The translations under genes and the position numbers were made by a program. DNA of 64,000 bases from Aquipluma nitroreducens (GTDB lineage Bacteria; Bacteroidota; Bacteroidia; Bacteroidales; Prolixibacteraceae), in assembly GCF_009689585.1 (NCBI RefSeq), contig NZ_AP018694.1:5633501-5697500 (forward strand). The letters are read 5' to 3'. Positions 48,596-56,573 of the stretch are shown here, piece after piece (the stretch's first letter is position 1; each line of letters starts with the position of its first letter). Below the pieces are notes generated by a model. That model ran no database searches, had not been told where the DNA came from, and saw only the letters and a list, made by a program, of their open reading frames with translations.

Positions 48596-48621
48596 TATAA
48601 TATCTTATAAATATAAATTGA

Positions 48622-49044
48622 TTAAAAATAAGGAACCGACACCGTGGTTTGACTTCCGTTTTTATTATCCAAAATGGTAATGCTCAAACCATCGGCCTGA
48701 TCTCCCACTTCAATCTGATAATCGCCTAAAACATAAGTGCCTGCACTTAAAGCATCCTCGCCAAACTGTTTGGCAACAATTTGCCTCGATAGCTGGCTTA
48801 ATATCTGCCTGTTTAAGCTCTCTGAAAAATCCTTTAAAGGATCAGTGCTGTATGAACTATAAGCACTGCTGGAAGCAGGATCCTTAATGTCATTCTGTGC
48901 CTGTGCCGAACTCATCAACCAGCTGTAGTTGTATGGGTTTCCCCCAAAAGCTGGATTTTTAGGTTGATAAGTAAAATCTTGTGCGTATGTTTTTCCTGCC
49001 ACGAAAAAAAATACAATCATTAGAATTGTAAATGTAGTCCTCAT
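48622..49044 (-). CDS. csgF: Curli assembly factor CsgF
   Basis: Secreted 140-residue protein that in E. coli binds the CsgG pore from outside and presents the nucleator. Signal peptide to about residue 21 (GKTYAQDF). The mature N-terminus TYQPKNPAFGGNPYNYSWLMSSAQAQND parallels E. coli FQFRNPNFGGNP...LLNSAQAQN, the segment plugging CsgG; C-terminal DYQIEVGDQADGLSITILD also matches. 26 bp before csgG. Confidence 0.94.
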   Translation of the reverse strand: MRTTFTILMIVFFFVAGKTYAQDFTYQPKNPAFGGNPYNYSWLMSSAQAQNDIKDPASSSAYSSYSTDPLKDFSESLNRQILSQLSRQIVAKQFGEDALSAGTYVLGDYQIEVGDQADGLSITILDNKNGSQTTVSVPYF

Positions 49045-49134
49045 TGTGTTTGGTTTTAGTTTTTTTAAATATTCATTGTTAATTTTTTAATTGATATTTA
49101 TGTTGTATTGAAATAAAATATTTTGAAGCAAAAT

Positions 49135-49500
49135 CTATATGGTTACTGGTTTCAACTTCGAACGCTTTTTATATACATTGGGATACTTCAGGTGCCTGAA
49201 GTCTTTTCCACCTTTTGCATTTTTAAAAACATTTACCCTGGCTATATAAAAATTACGTTTCCCATTAAAAATTGTAATCGGTCTGTCCACATTTCCAAGT
49301 TCCAGTTCTGAATCGAAGAAGTAGTCAAAAATAGAATTAACTGAATCTTTTGACTCAACAATATATTTATGATTGGTTCGATCAGTAAAGTCTTGCACAA
49401 ATATGTAAAATCCGTTACTTGTACTATTTTCTACCTTTTCGATAGAAGGACAAAAAGAAAAACTCAGAACAGAAATAAGTAAAACGTAAATCAATTTCAT
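49135..49500 (-). CDS. Secreted protein of unknown function in the curli operon
   Basis: A 121-residue protein from the ATG at 49500 (a longer reading from 49518 would precede the signal). Signal peptide MKLIYVLLISVLSFSF followed by Cys-Pro (FSFCPS), so lipidation is not certain. The mature part has alternating strand-like stretches (GFYIFVQDFTDRTNHKYIV, PITIFNGKRNFYIARV) and a basic C-terminus. Sits between csgE and csgF, a position where some curli loci have CsgC/CsgH-type inhibitors, but no similarity could be recognised. 44 bp after csgE, 90 bp before csgF. Confidence 0.72.
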   Translation of the reverse strand: MKLIYVLLISVLSFSFCPSIEKVENSTSNGFYIFVQDFTDRTNHKYIVESKDSVNSIFDYFFDSELELGNVDRPITIFNGKRNFYIARVNVFKNAKGGKDFRHLKYPNVYKKRSKLKPVTI

Positions 49501-49544
49501 TTCGAAAGAATTAACCACTAAATAAAATATGGAATTTTGTATTT

Positions 49545-50030
49545 CTAAAAAATTCCAGAACCAGCCATGTCATCACCATTCAACTGCTTCATAATTTCTT
49601 CATAATTGGCCAAATAGCTTTGTGTAGTTGATATTGCATCTTGCGATAAACCTTCAACAATATCCTGACGGGGTTGAAGTACTGACTGATATACCGGAGT
49701 GTCATTGATCGACACCACAATCAGTGTAGAGCTTAGACGAAAGGGTTTTTCACTTATCGTTATGGTAAAGTTCTTCGCGTCCTTCGGAGCTTCCCAACTG
49801 CCATAAAATAAATCGTAAAAATCTTTCCCTGTTTTCGTTTTCGTATCATCTACCAGCAATCCATCAATTTCTATTTCCAAATCGCCCGACTTGTCAGGTT
49901 GTTTAATGACTTGCTCTAGTAATTTCTTGAGGGATACGGGTACAGGCTTTGTTTTTGTACTGTCCTTTTGCTGAACAAATGGTAGTATTAAAAAAACCGA
50001 GACGATTATACTTAGCAGATAATTCATCAT
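49545..50030 (-). CDS. csgE: Curli assembly adaptor CsgE
   Basis: Periplasmic specificity factor that by family caps CsgG and delivers curlin. 161 residues with signal peptide (LSIIVSVFLILPFVQQ). The conserved block GLLVDDTKTKTGKDFYDLF...W and later FTITISEKP and VYQSVLQPRQDIVEG parallels E. coli CsgE (GLLTNHTVS..GHDFYRAF, LTINERPS, IFQTFLFPLKRD). Starts 2 bp after the curlin-like gene stop, so translation is coupled. Confidence 0.93.
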   Translation of the reverse strand: MMNYLLSIIVSVFLILPFVQQKDSTKTKPVPVSLKKLLEQVIKQPDKSGDLEIEIDGLLVDDTKTKTGKDFYDLFYGSWEAPKDAKNFTITISEKPFRLSSTLIVVSINDTPVYQSVLQPRQDIVEGLSQDAISTTQSYLANYEEIMKQLNGDDMAGSGIF

Positions 50031-50032
50031 GC

Positions 50033-50893
50033 TTATTTAATGAAATACGTCTGATCAACAACGACTTTCATATCTTTTCCGGTCTGGTTGATTTCAATTC
50101 CTCCAAGGGTATTGGCAAACTGGTTATTGATTTGTAACGACAAATGTTCCCCTTCCTGCCTAAAACTATTTCCATTGGGTTTCGATTTTGAAAGATCAGT
50201 TGCACTAAGAGTGAGATCGTTTCCAATCTGGATGATGGCATCATAATTCGGACGTTCTTCCTGATTTTCCTGCACATAGCCCGAAATCGAATTTCGGTTT
50301 CCCTGCTGCATGAGTAATAAATAATTGTTGCTTCCCTTTTGACCTGCCGAAATGCTGTTATCGCTACCCTGCTGAATGGCCAAAACGCCGTTATTACTGC
50401 CATCCTGACTAATGATCAACTTATTTCGATCACCTGCAACAATAGTTTCGGTTGTGCCCTTGTCGTGTCCGTAGGCATAGGCATTTCCGTTCCCAATGTC
50501 TAACCCAAAGCCATAATGATTGCCCTGATTGCGTTCGATCTCGGAGGTAACGTAACCTAACTGAAGCCCCAATAACACATTTCCAGAACCGATTTGCCCA
50601 ATCGTCATTTCATTCGAATTTCCCTGCTGGATGCTCGATGCCTGGTTTGCGAAAGCTGATCCTTGCCCGGCCTGTTGGTTTACACTGGCTTTATTCCAAT
50701 CACCAATTTGTTGTGTAAACGCCACATTACCGGTATTCCTGCTTTGTGTCTGAAAACTCAGGATATCGGCCAATCCTGAAGTGCGGATTTGCTGAATAAT
50801 CTCGTGATCTTCTTTGTCCTTGTCCTTCTTTTGGCTAAATACTGAACTTACGCCAAACACTAACAGAAACAATAAAATGATTATCTTCTTCAT
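50033..50893 (-). CDS. Curlin-repeat protein (CsgB/CsgA-like subunit)
   Basis: A 286-residue secreted protein (signal to about residue 20, SSVFSQ) with at least six to seven curlin-like repeats of the QxGxxN type: QIGDWNKASVNQQAGQGS, SIQQGNSNEMTIGQIGSGN, IQQGSDNSISAGQKGSNN, LLMQQGNRNSISG. Early mature region EIIQQIRTSG and C-terminal EINQTGKDMKVVVDQTYF are not repeats. The non-repeat ends and position next to csgE suggest a nucleator or minor subunit (CsgB analogue); CsgA/CsgB assignment is not possible by sequence alone. Confidence 0.85.
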   Translation of the reverse strand: MKKIIILLFLLVFGVSSVFSQKKDKDKEDHEIIQQIRTSGLADILSFQTQSRNTGNVAFTQQIGDWNKASVNQQAGQGSAFANQASSIQQGNSNEMTIGQIGSGNVLLGLQLGYVTSEIERNQGNHYGFGLDIGNGNAYAYGHDKGTTETIVAGDRNKLIISQDGSNNGVLAIQQGSDNSISAGQKGSNNYLLLMQQGNRNSISGYVQENQEERPNYDAIIQIGNDLTLSATDLSKSKPNGNSFRQEGEHLSLQINNQFANTLGGIEINQTGKDMKVVVDQTYFIK

Positions 50894-50913
50894 CGTTATA
50901 AAATTTTAATTAC

Positions 50914-50933
50914 CCCGGCCCGAAGGCCGGGGA
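50914..50933 (-). terminator. UUCG-capped GC-rich hairpin between the two curlin genes
   Basis: CCCCGGCC/GGCCGGGG, an 8-bp stem of pure GC with a TTCG loop on the minus strand, downstream of the 348-residue curlin gene and upstream of the next. No long T-run follows immediately, so it could stop part of the transcripts or protect the 3' end of the curlin mRNA. Confidence 0.7.
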
Positions 50934-51000
50934 TTAAACCATCACACATTTAAGGATTAAGGGACTAACCTATTCCGGTTTGAAGATGGTGGCAGGTATA

Positions 51001-52047
51001 TTATGGTTGTTGAATAATCCTAGCTAAATTACTATTGCCAGTTTGATTAACAGTTGCATTATTTAAATCTCCAGTTTGTTCAATTCCAACAACATTATAG
51101 GATCCTAAAATATTTACATCAGCAATATTTGAATTGCCCAATTGACTGTTTGAAACAACGTTTTCATCACCAGTCAAATCAAAATCTGAGTTGTTTAATG
51201 CACCTAATTGACCTTGAGCCACATCATTTTTATTACCAATAAGATCAATGGTAGCTTGATTTTTCCCTCCGCCCCATGTAGGAGTTTCCTGGAATTGATA
51301 AGTATTATTATCACTTCCCAAAACATCAATGGTTGCTTTTCCCAGCTCTTGCTTAGAGTATTGTGTCAATGGCAAACTGACAGTTTGTGCACCAGCCCCA
51401 AAAGTGAATGCTAAAGTCAGTGGATTTTGTAATACTGCTAATGGATTATTTATTGTTGTACTACTTAGATCGAAGGTATTACCGCTTTTAATAGGATTAT
51501 TGTTATTATCTCCAACCTGCTTAATGCTCTGGACCTGACCCATACCACCAATACTTACCTGATCTGCAATATTGTAATTTCCTCCTTGGTAAACAGTCAT
51601 TCCCTGAACTCCAAAGTTACCATAAGTTTTAATGGTTTTTTGAGTTGCCCAATTGTTACCGCCAATTTGATCTATATCTAGCCCCATTTTGGTATAACTT
51701 GTTGTTTCTTCATAATAACTTCCAACATCCTGCTTAGCGGTGTTTACATCACCTACTTGATTAATATCAGTGCCATTACCACTTTGACGTACAGTAGCCT
51801 CAGCAGTATTTGTTTGACCAATTTGATGAATATATGAGCCTTGAATCCAATCACCAACATATGCAGGGGCATGATTATTGGTGACAGCCGCGCCTGAAGA
51901 CCCCTGCTGTATTGTAGCATTATTTCCCGAACCATCTTGGTTAACTGAACCAATATTGCTACCAAATTGATTAACTGTTGCATTATTCTGAGCGAATACC
52001 ATGCATGCCATAAAGGCAAAACCTAAAAATAAACTTACTTTTTTCAT
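51001..52047 (-). CDS. Major curlin-like amyloid subunit (CsgA-type)
   Basis: A 348-residue secreted protein (signal MKKVSLFLGFAFMACMVFAQ) made mainly of curlin-type repeats: NQFGSNIGSVNQDGSGNN, HQIGQTNTAEATVRQSGNG, NQVGDVNTAK, QIGGNNWAT, KQVGDNNNN and a C-terminal series ending GIEQTGDLNNATVNQTGNSN. The repeats are Asn/Gln/Gly-rich and fit stacked beta-solenoid amyloid. A non-repeat hydrophobic segment (about residues 190-225, NPLAVLQNPLTLAFTFGAG) interrupts them. Forms one transcription unit with the next gene; the UUCG hairpin follows it. Confidence 0.88.
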   Translation of the reverse strand: MKKVSLFLGFAFMACMVFAQNNATVNQFGSNIGSVNQDGSGNNATIQQGSSGAAVTNNHAPAYVGDWIQGSYIHQIGQTNTAEATVRQSGNGTDINQVGDVNTAKQDVGSYYEETTSYTKMGLDIDQIGGNNWATQKTIKTYGNFGVQGMTVYQGGNYNIADQVSIGGMGQVQSIKQVGDNNNNPIKSGNTFDLSSTTINNPLAVLQNPLTLAFTFGAGAQTVSLPLTQYSKQELGKATIDVLGSDNNTYQFQETPTWGGGKNQATIDLIGNKNDVAQGQLGALNNSDFDLTGDENVVSNSQLGNSNIADVNILGSYNVVGIEQTGDLNNATVNQTGNSNLARIIQQP

Positions 52048-52165
52048 GATTTTTGGTTTTTTTAATTAATAATAGATTGAAAAAAATTAATTTGATATTT
52101 AATGATTAATGATTTTTTGAAAAACCCCTTTTTCAGAAATCGCAATAACCTCCTTTCTTTATTTT

Positions 52166-52558
52166 TTATGGTTGATGACTGGATTGTGAAATATTAACGC
52201 TGTTGTTATTTCCGTTTTGAGAAACAACTACTTTGTCATTTTTATTTTCCTGACTTATTGCAACGGTGTTGCCCTGCCCGTTAATTTCAATGGAGTTGCT
52301 GCCTATTGATTGATTAGCAATAGACTCGGTTGTTTGTACAGTTAGTGAATCAGTTTTAATCGTAACCAAATCTTGCTTGCCATTGATATTGATGGAGTAA
52401 TTGGTGATCGTGTCAGCCTCTACATTGTTTCCAACTGAACAAACTGAAGTTTTTGCTTTTAAAATCTCTTTGTGTTTAGAGATTTTAAACGCGGAAGATA
52501 TACATGTGATACTTATTAAAAAGACAAATACAATACTTTTAATTAATATATTTTTCAT
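52166..52558 (-). CDS. Small curlin-like protein, first gene of the csg run
   Basis: A 130-residue secreted protein with signal peptide (VFVFLISITCISSA). After a non-repeat region with an isolated Cys pair distance (KTSVCSVG), three curlin-like repeats close the protein: SNSIEINGQGNTVAISQ, KNDKVVVSQNGNNN and SVNISQSSHQP. It is the farthest upstream csg-run gene and may be a minor subunit, nucleator or chaperone-like regulator of the fibre. 118 bp before the CsgA-type gene. Confidence 0.75.
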   Translation of the reverse strand: MKNILIKSIVFVFLISITCISSAFKISKHKEILKAKTSVCSVGNNVEADTITNYSININGKQDLVTIKTDSLTVQTTESIANQSIGSNSIEINGQGNTVAISQENKNDKVVVSQNGNNNSVNISQSSHQP

Positions 52559-52883
52559 ATTTTATACTTAAGAAAAAAACAAAGCAATGCCACCGCAAAC
52601 TACTATTATAGTGTACTTTATAAAATTTCAATCAATTAACATAGATTGCAAGTAGGAAAATTTTGTAGTCCCTTTAACTTAAATAATTCTTAATCGCACT
52701 ATCAAAGTTCGCTCATAAAAACTGGCGAGGCAATACGTGAATTCACGCAAAAGAAAATCGAATAAAAAATGGGTGATTTCACCTATTGACTTTAATGAAG
52801 ATTAGGAACCTAGCGGAAGACAGCACCAAATCAAAATTATTTGAAATAAAAAATTGAAGCTGTTGTTTTTGAACAAAAAAATA

Positions 52884-52910
52884 CCGTTAAAAGATTTGAA
52901 CTTTTAACGG
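52884..52910 (-). terminator. Terminator of the LuxR-type regulator gene
   Basis: CCGTTAAAAG/CTTTTAACGG 10-bp stem with a 7-nt loop; on the minus strand followed by TATTTTTTT. It separates the regulator from the csg run. Confidence 0.8.
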
Positions 52911-53002
52911 TTATTTAGGTAGTTGAAAATTATTTGATAGAAAATCAAACACTAATCATCATTTTAAGTAATTAAACCAATATAATGTCGTGTTTTAAGT
53001 TC

Positions 53003-53113
53003 ACTCACCCCGAGCCCTCCTTGCGGAGTGCTTTTCCCCTCTCTACGCGTAGAAAGTGGAAAAGCATCGAAGACTTCGACGTGAGCTCAGTCGAACGATG
53101 CGATGGGGTGAGT
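53003..53113. repeat. Cloverleaf-like dispersed repeat element
   Basis: An outer stem ACTCACCCC (53003-53011) / GGGGTGAGT (53105-53113) encloses three hairpins: CTCC/GGAG (53017-53028), CTTTTCC/GGAAAAG (53031-53064) containing CTACGCGTAG, and GCATCG/CGATGC (53064-53101) containing TTCGAC/GTCGAA. The 26-base part 53071-53096 is an inverted near-copy of 7926-7951. Confidence 0.75.
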
Positions 53114-53160
53114 CAAGATTTTGACCAATAAGATATACGACATTATTTCATTCCTCTAAC

Positions 53161-54237
53161 TTAAATTTCGATTAAATTATTACGAAGTGCAAAGACAATT
53201 ACTTCAATCATATTTTTGGAGTTGGTCTTTTCCATGAGATTTGCACGATGCTTTTCAACCGTGCGATCAGAAATCGACAATTTATCGGCGATTTGTTTCA
53301 TCGGCAGTCCTTCCATCGAAAGGCAAAGTACTTCGATCTCGCGTTTAGAAAAGAAGCCATGTCCCCGACACTCCACTTTAACATCTGGGTGAGCTAATAC
53401 TTGAGTCAGATTTCTTTCAAAAGATTCATTCACCACCATTTTTTCTTTCTTTAGTTTTCCAAAAACGCCAGATAAAAACCCATCATTTTCATCGCTGTTA
53501 TCTTGAATTGGGGTAAAAAGACCTAGCATCAGGGAGTAGCTGGAAAACCTTTCGTATACAGAAATGTGAAGACAAGCTTCAAGCAATCCTTTTTCCTTAG
53601 TTTTCAGAAATACATTTTCCGTGAACGAATCGAGTATTCCCTTTGAGCACTGATTAATCTTTTCTTCAATTTTAAGATACGAAACCGTATCTATAAAATC
53701 TTCTATTGTCTTGTATTTCAATTGATCCGAATTCAGACCCAACATTTCAATCAAAGCAGGATTAACATTTATAATGGCATTTCCATCAAAAAGAAAAATT
53801 CCGTTTGGTGATATTCTAAATACAGTATTAAACTCACGTTTACCAATTTCTTTCAATTTTAGGTATTTTCTTAATCTCTTTTCAATGGTAATAATAAGCT
53901 CCTCACTTTTAAACGGTTTTACAAAATAATCATCCGCACCCAAAATCATTCCACGTCGAATGTCATTCAAATCAGAATTGCTCGTAATAAAAATGAAAGG
54001 AACCTGATCAAGTAATGAACTTTCTTTTAAAACATTATATACCTGATAACCATCGATTGGATTCATAATAATATCACACAAAATCAAGTCTGGATTGTAT
54101 TCAAATGCTTTCTGAATACCCATTGCTCCATTTTTAGCCAGGCAAACATCGTAATTTTGTGATGTAAGTATATCGTGAATTATTTTTGATTGAATCGGGT
54201 CATCATCGATGACCAATATTTTATTTTTAAATTTCAT
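53161..54237 (-). CDS. Response regulator REC-PAS-LuxR
   Basis: A 358-residue cytoplasmic regulator: receiver domain (1-120) with ILVIDDDP and phosphoacceptor D55 (LILCDIIM), K of FVKPFKSEE, a PAS-like domain (about 130-235, FRISPNGIFLFDG), and a LuxR-type helix-turn-helix (290-350, FSKREIEVLCLSMEGLPMKQIADKLSISDRTVEKH). No kinase gene is adjacent. The REC plus LuxR layout and the location just upstream of the csg run make it a candidate functional analogue of CsgD; this is inference from position and domain class only. Confidence 0.85.
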   Translation of the reverse strand: MKFKNKILVIDDDPIQSKIIHDILTSQNYDVCLAKNGAMGIQKAFEYNPDLILCDIIMNPIDGYQVYNVLKESSLLDQVPFIFITSNSDLNDIRRGMILGADDYFVKPFKSEELIITIEKRLRKYLKLKEIGKREFNTVFRISPNGIFLFDGNAIINVNPALIEMLGLNSDQLKYKTIEDFIDTVSYLKIEEKINQCSKGILDSFTENVFLKTKEKGLLEACLHISVYERFSSYSLMLGLFTPIQDNSDENDGFLSGVFGKLKKEKMVVNESFERNLTQVLAHPDVKVECRGHGFFSKREIEVLCLSMEGLPMKQIADKLSISDRTVEKHRANLMEKTNSKNMIEVIVFALRNNLIEI

Positions 54238-54770
54238 TGGAAAGTACTATTTTGATATTTGAGCCCGACCAAATGCACCAAACCATTTGATTCTTTATTG
54301 GGTACGATAGTTCAAACTCATTCATTCAGGGTAGTTTTTTTCTGATTCTTAAAGTTAAAACAATCAAATGGATAATCAATAAATTTATGCTGAATAATAT
54401 TTTTTTATCTGGCGCTGAATTTATTTGGCTATGAACATTTATAAATAGATATTAAAACGGACAAGCCAATTTTGATCTATTTAATCCATCTGCCTATCAA
54501 TCCTTTTGTATTATGTGAATAATAACTTCTAAAAAAGATTATCCATTTTCATTTGAATTGATTTTCAGGATCAAAGTCAAAAGAAAATATACTTAAAAAC
54601 CAAATATTCAACATTTTAAGCAATCAACCAATCTTTCCATATGCTAAATTAAATGTTAATAAAACTAAAAGATAGCTGATAGGAAGACAAATACTACAAT
54701 AAATTTTAGACAATCAGTGTTTTGTCGATGGTACCAATTTTATAGTTTTTTCACAATTTTTTAACTAGAC
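54238..54770. other. AT-rich divergent intergenic region
   Basis: About 530 bp between the regulator and the Ig-like lipoprotein starts. Both promoters must lie here, but no convincing TAnnTTTG/TTTG pair or palindrome was found. Confidence 0.4.
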
Positions 54771-56459
54771 ATGAGAGCAATGAGAGAGAGAAAAAATCCA
54801 AAAATTAGAAAAAACAAGGTTTATTTCAGAATTTTCGGTACAGCTTTAAGTATTGTTTTAATAGCTGTTTTTATTAATGGATGTACGAATGAAGTACTAA
54901 AGGATGAGACTGTTGCTGATCCAAATCTAAATGTATCAATAGCAGAAACATTTCCAGCCAATCAGGCTGATACGGTTGTTATTAATCCGGTTATTGCAGT
55001 TACCTTTAAAAGTGCTGCAAGTACCTCAGATGTATCAGCATCTACTTTAATTTTAAAAGAAGGAACCATTCCGGTTACAGGAACTGTAACGACATCAGGG
55101 AAAACGATTAATTTCACGCCCTCAACAGATCTGAAACCAGAAACCGACTACACTGCAACGATCAAATCTCCAAAGTCCTCCAACCATGATTCTGGAGAAC
55201 ATTCATGGTCATTTAGAACGGGTAAGCACCGGCAAAACAATTCACTTTCAGTCGTTTCGGTAACCCCTCTTAAAAGTGCAATTGAAGTAGCTACAAATGT
55301 CAAGCCTACTGTTACATTTAACCAGGAAATGACATCATCGATGACTAAATTAGTAACTATTAGCCTATGGCAAGGAACAACCGCTGTGATTGGTACATTA
55401 ACTTTTTCAGGAAAAACAGCAACATTTAGTCCAACGAATGCTTTATCAGCAAAGTTGGTATATACCGGTAAAGTTGTTTTCGGAACGAAAAGTAGCAGTG
55501 ATGATGATGATGAAGATGATGATAATAATAAATCGGCAAGCACTTATACATGGAGCTTCACAACAGTTGGAAGTGGTCCTGATGTAACTCTGCCAACAGT
55601 TCTATCAGTTGTTCCCACAAATAATGCTTCAGCAATTGCATTAAACAGCAAGATTACAGTAACTTTCAGTGAAGCGATGAATTCAACTACGATTAATACA
55701 ACCAGCTTCACATTGAAACAGGGTTCAACAAATGTTGCTGGAACTGTAGCTTATTCAGGAACATCTGCTTCATTCACACCGTCGAGTGCACTGGCAGCTA
55801 ATACTATTTATACCGGAACGATTACAACCGGTGCGAAAGATGCCGCTGGAAATGCAATAGCAAGCAATTATACCTGGAGTTTTACTACAGCCCCGACAGC
55901 TCCGGTTGATGTAACTCCACCAACGGTGATTTCAGTTCTCCCGACTAATAATGCTACAAACGTGGGTGCAAACACTCACCCAACAGTAACTTTCAGTGAA
56001 GCGATGAATACAACTACTATTAATACAACCAGCTTCACATTGAAACAGGGTTCAACAAATGTTGCTGGAACTGTAGCTTATTCAGGAACATCTGCCTCAT
56101 TCACTCCGTCGAGTGCACTGGCAGCTAATACTGTTTATACCGGAACGATTACAACTGGAGCGAAAGATGCCGCTGGAAATGCAATTGCAAGCAATTACAC
56201 ATGGAGTTTTACTACAGCCCCGACAGCTCCGGTAATTTCATTTGCAACTGAGGTTTTGCCGATTCTACAAAGTAAATGTATGCCTTGTCACGGTGCAACC
56301 AGTCCAACTGCAGGTATAAGCATAACAAATTATACTACAGTCTCAAAATTAAGTAATAGTCAGATTGATAACTCATCGATGTACCCCAAAATGGGTGTAA
56401 CCGCTGCTGAACAAGCAACTATCAAGGCATGGATCGCTGCCGGAAGACTTAATAATTAA
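54771..56459 (+). CDS. Lipoprotein with Big_5 Ig-like repeats and a C-terminal c-type heme motif
   Basis: A 562-residue surface lipoprotein: signal ending AVFINGCTNE, then four Ig-like (Big_5) domains of about 105 residues, each with the pattern VTFSEAMN...TFTLKQGST..VAGTV and ending YTWSFTT. The C-terminal tail (about 485-562) has a CxxCH heme-binding site, C503-M-P-C506-H507, in FATEVLPILQSKCMPCHG, like planctomycete-type cytochrome modules. A poly-Asp stretch SDDDDEDDDNNK joins domains 2 and 3. Domains 3 and 4 are almost identical in DNA. The first ATG is at 54771; ATG 54780 is also possible. Confidence 0.85.
   Translation: MRAMRERKNPKIRKNKVYFRIFGTALSIVLIAVFINGCTNEVLKDETVADPNLNVSIAETFPANQADTVVINPVIAVTFKSAASTSDVSASTLILKEGTIPVTGTVTTSGKTINFTPSTDLKPETDYTATIKSPKSSNHDSGEHSWSFRTGKHRQNNSLSVVSVTPLKSAIEVATNVKPTVTFNQEMTSSMTKLVTISLWQGTTAVIGTLTFSGKTATFSPTNALSAKLVYTGKVVFGTKSSSDDDDEDDDNNKSASTYTWSFTTVGSGPDVTLPTVLSVVPTNNASAIALNSKITVTFSEAMNSTTINTTSFTLKQGSTNVAGTVAYSGTSASFTPSSALAANTIYTGTITTGAKDAAGNAIASNYTWSFTTAPTAPVDVTPPTVISVLPTNNATNVGANTHPTVTFSEAMNTTTINTTSFTLKQGSTNVAGTVAYSGTSASFTPSSALAANTVYTGTITTGAKDAAGNAIASNYTWSFTTAPTAPVISFATEVLPILQSKCMPCHGATSPTAGISITNYTTVSKLSNSQIDNSSMYPKMGVTAAEQATIKAWIAAGRLNN
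55656..56233 (+). repeat. Recent tandem duplication inside the Ig-like lipoprotein gene
   Basis: Bases 55656-55906 and 55983-56233 (251 nt each, offset 327 nt = 109 codons) differ at only a handful of sites and mostly silently. This indicates a recent duplication or ongoing gene conversion of one Ig-like domain. Confidence 0.9.
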
Positions 56460-56528
56460 TTTCTGGATTGTCAATCATCAAACTTATTAAAAGCGTATCA
56501 ATTTTAAGTATGATATTGAAAACTTTAG

Positions 56529-56556
56529 AAAGGCAACCCTTTAATGGGTTGCCTTT
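56529..56556. terminator. Bidirectional terminator between the Ig-like lipoprotein and MATE genes
   Basis: AAAGGCAACCC/GGGTTGCCTTT 11-bp stem with a 6-nt loop and T-rich flank, between convergent genes. Confidence 0.88.
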
Positions 56557-56573
56557 TCTTGCTACATGCAGAA

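Larger units (their letters stand above)
52559..53160. other. Intergenic region: csg promoter area, terminator and cloverleaf repeat
   Basis: Contains the upstream region of the csg run (52559-52870, AT-rich, no consensus promoter box found), a terminator at 52884-52910 and the repeat element at 53003-53113, both listed separately. No gene. Confidence 0.6.

Noticed and set aside
55656-56233. CRISPR or phage-tail-like repeat array
   Set aside because: Only two long copies inside one open frame, each an Ig-like domain; a protein-domain duplication explains it.
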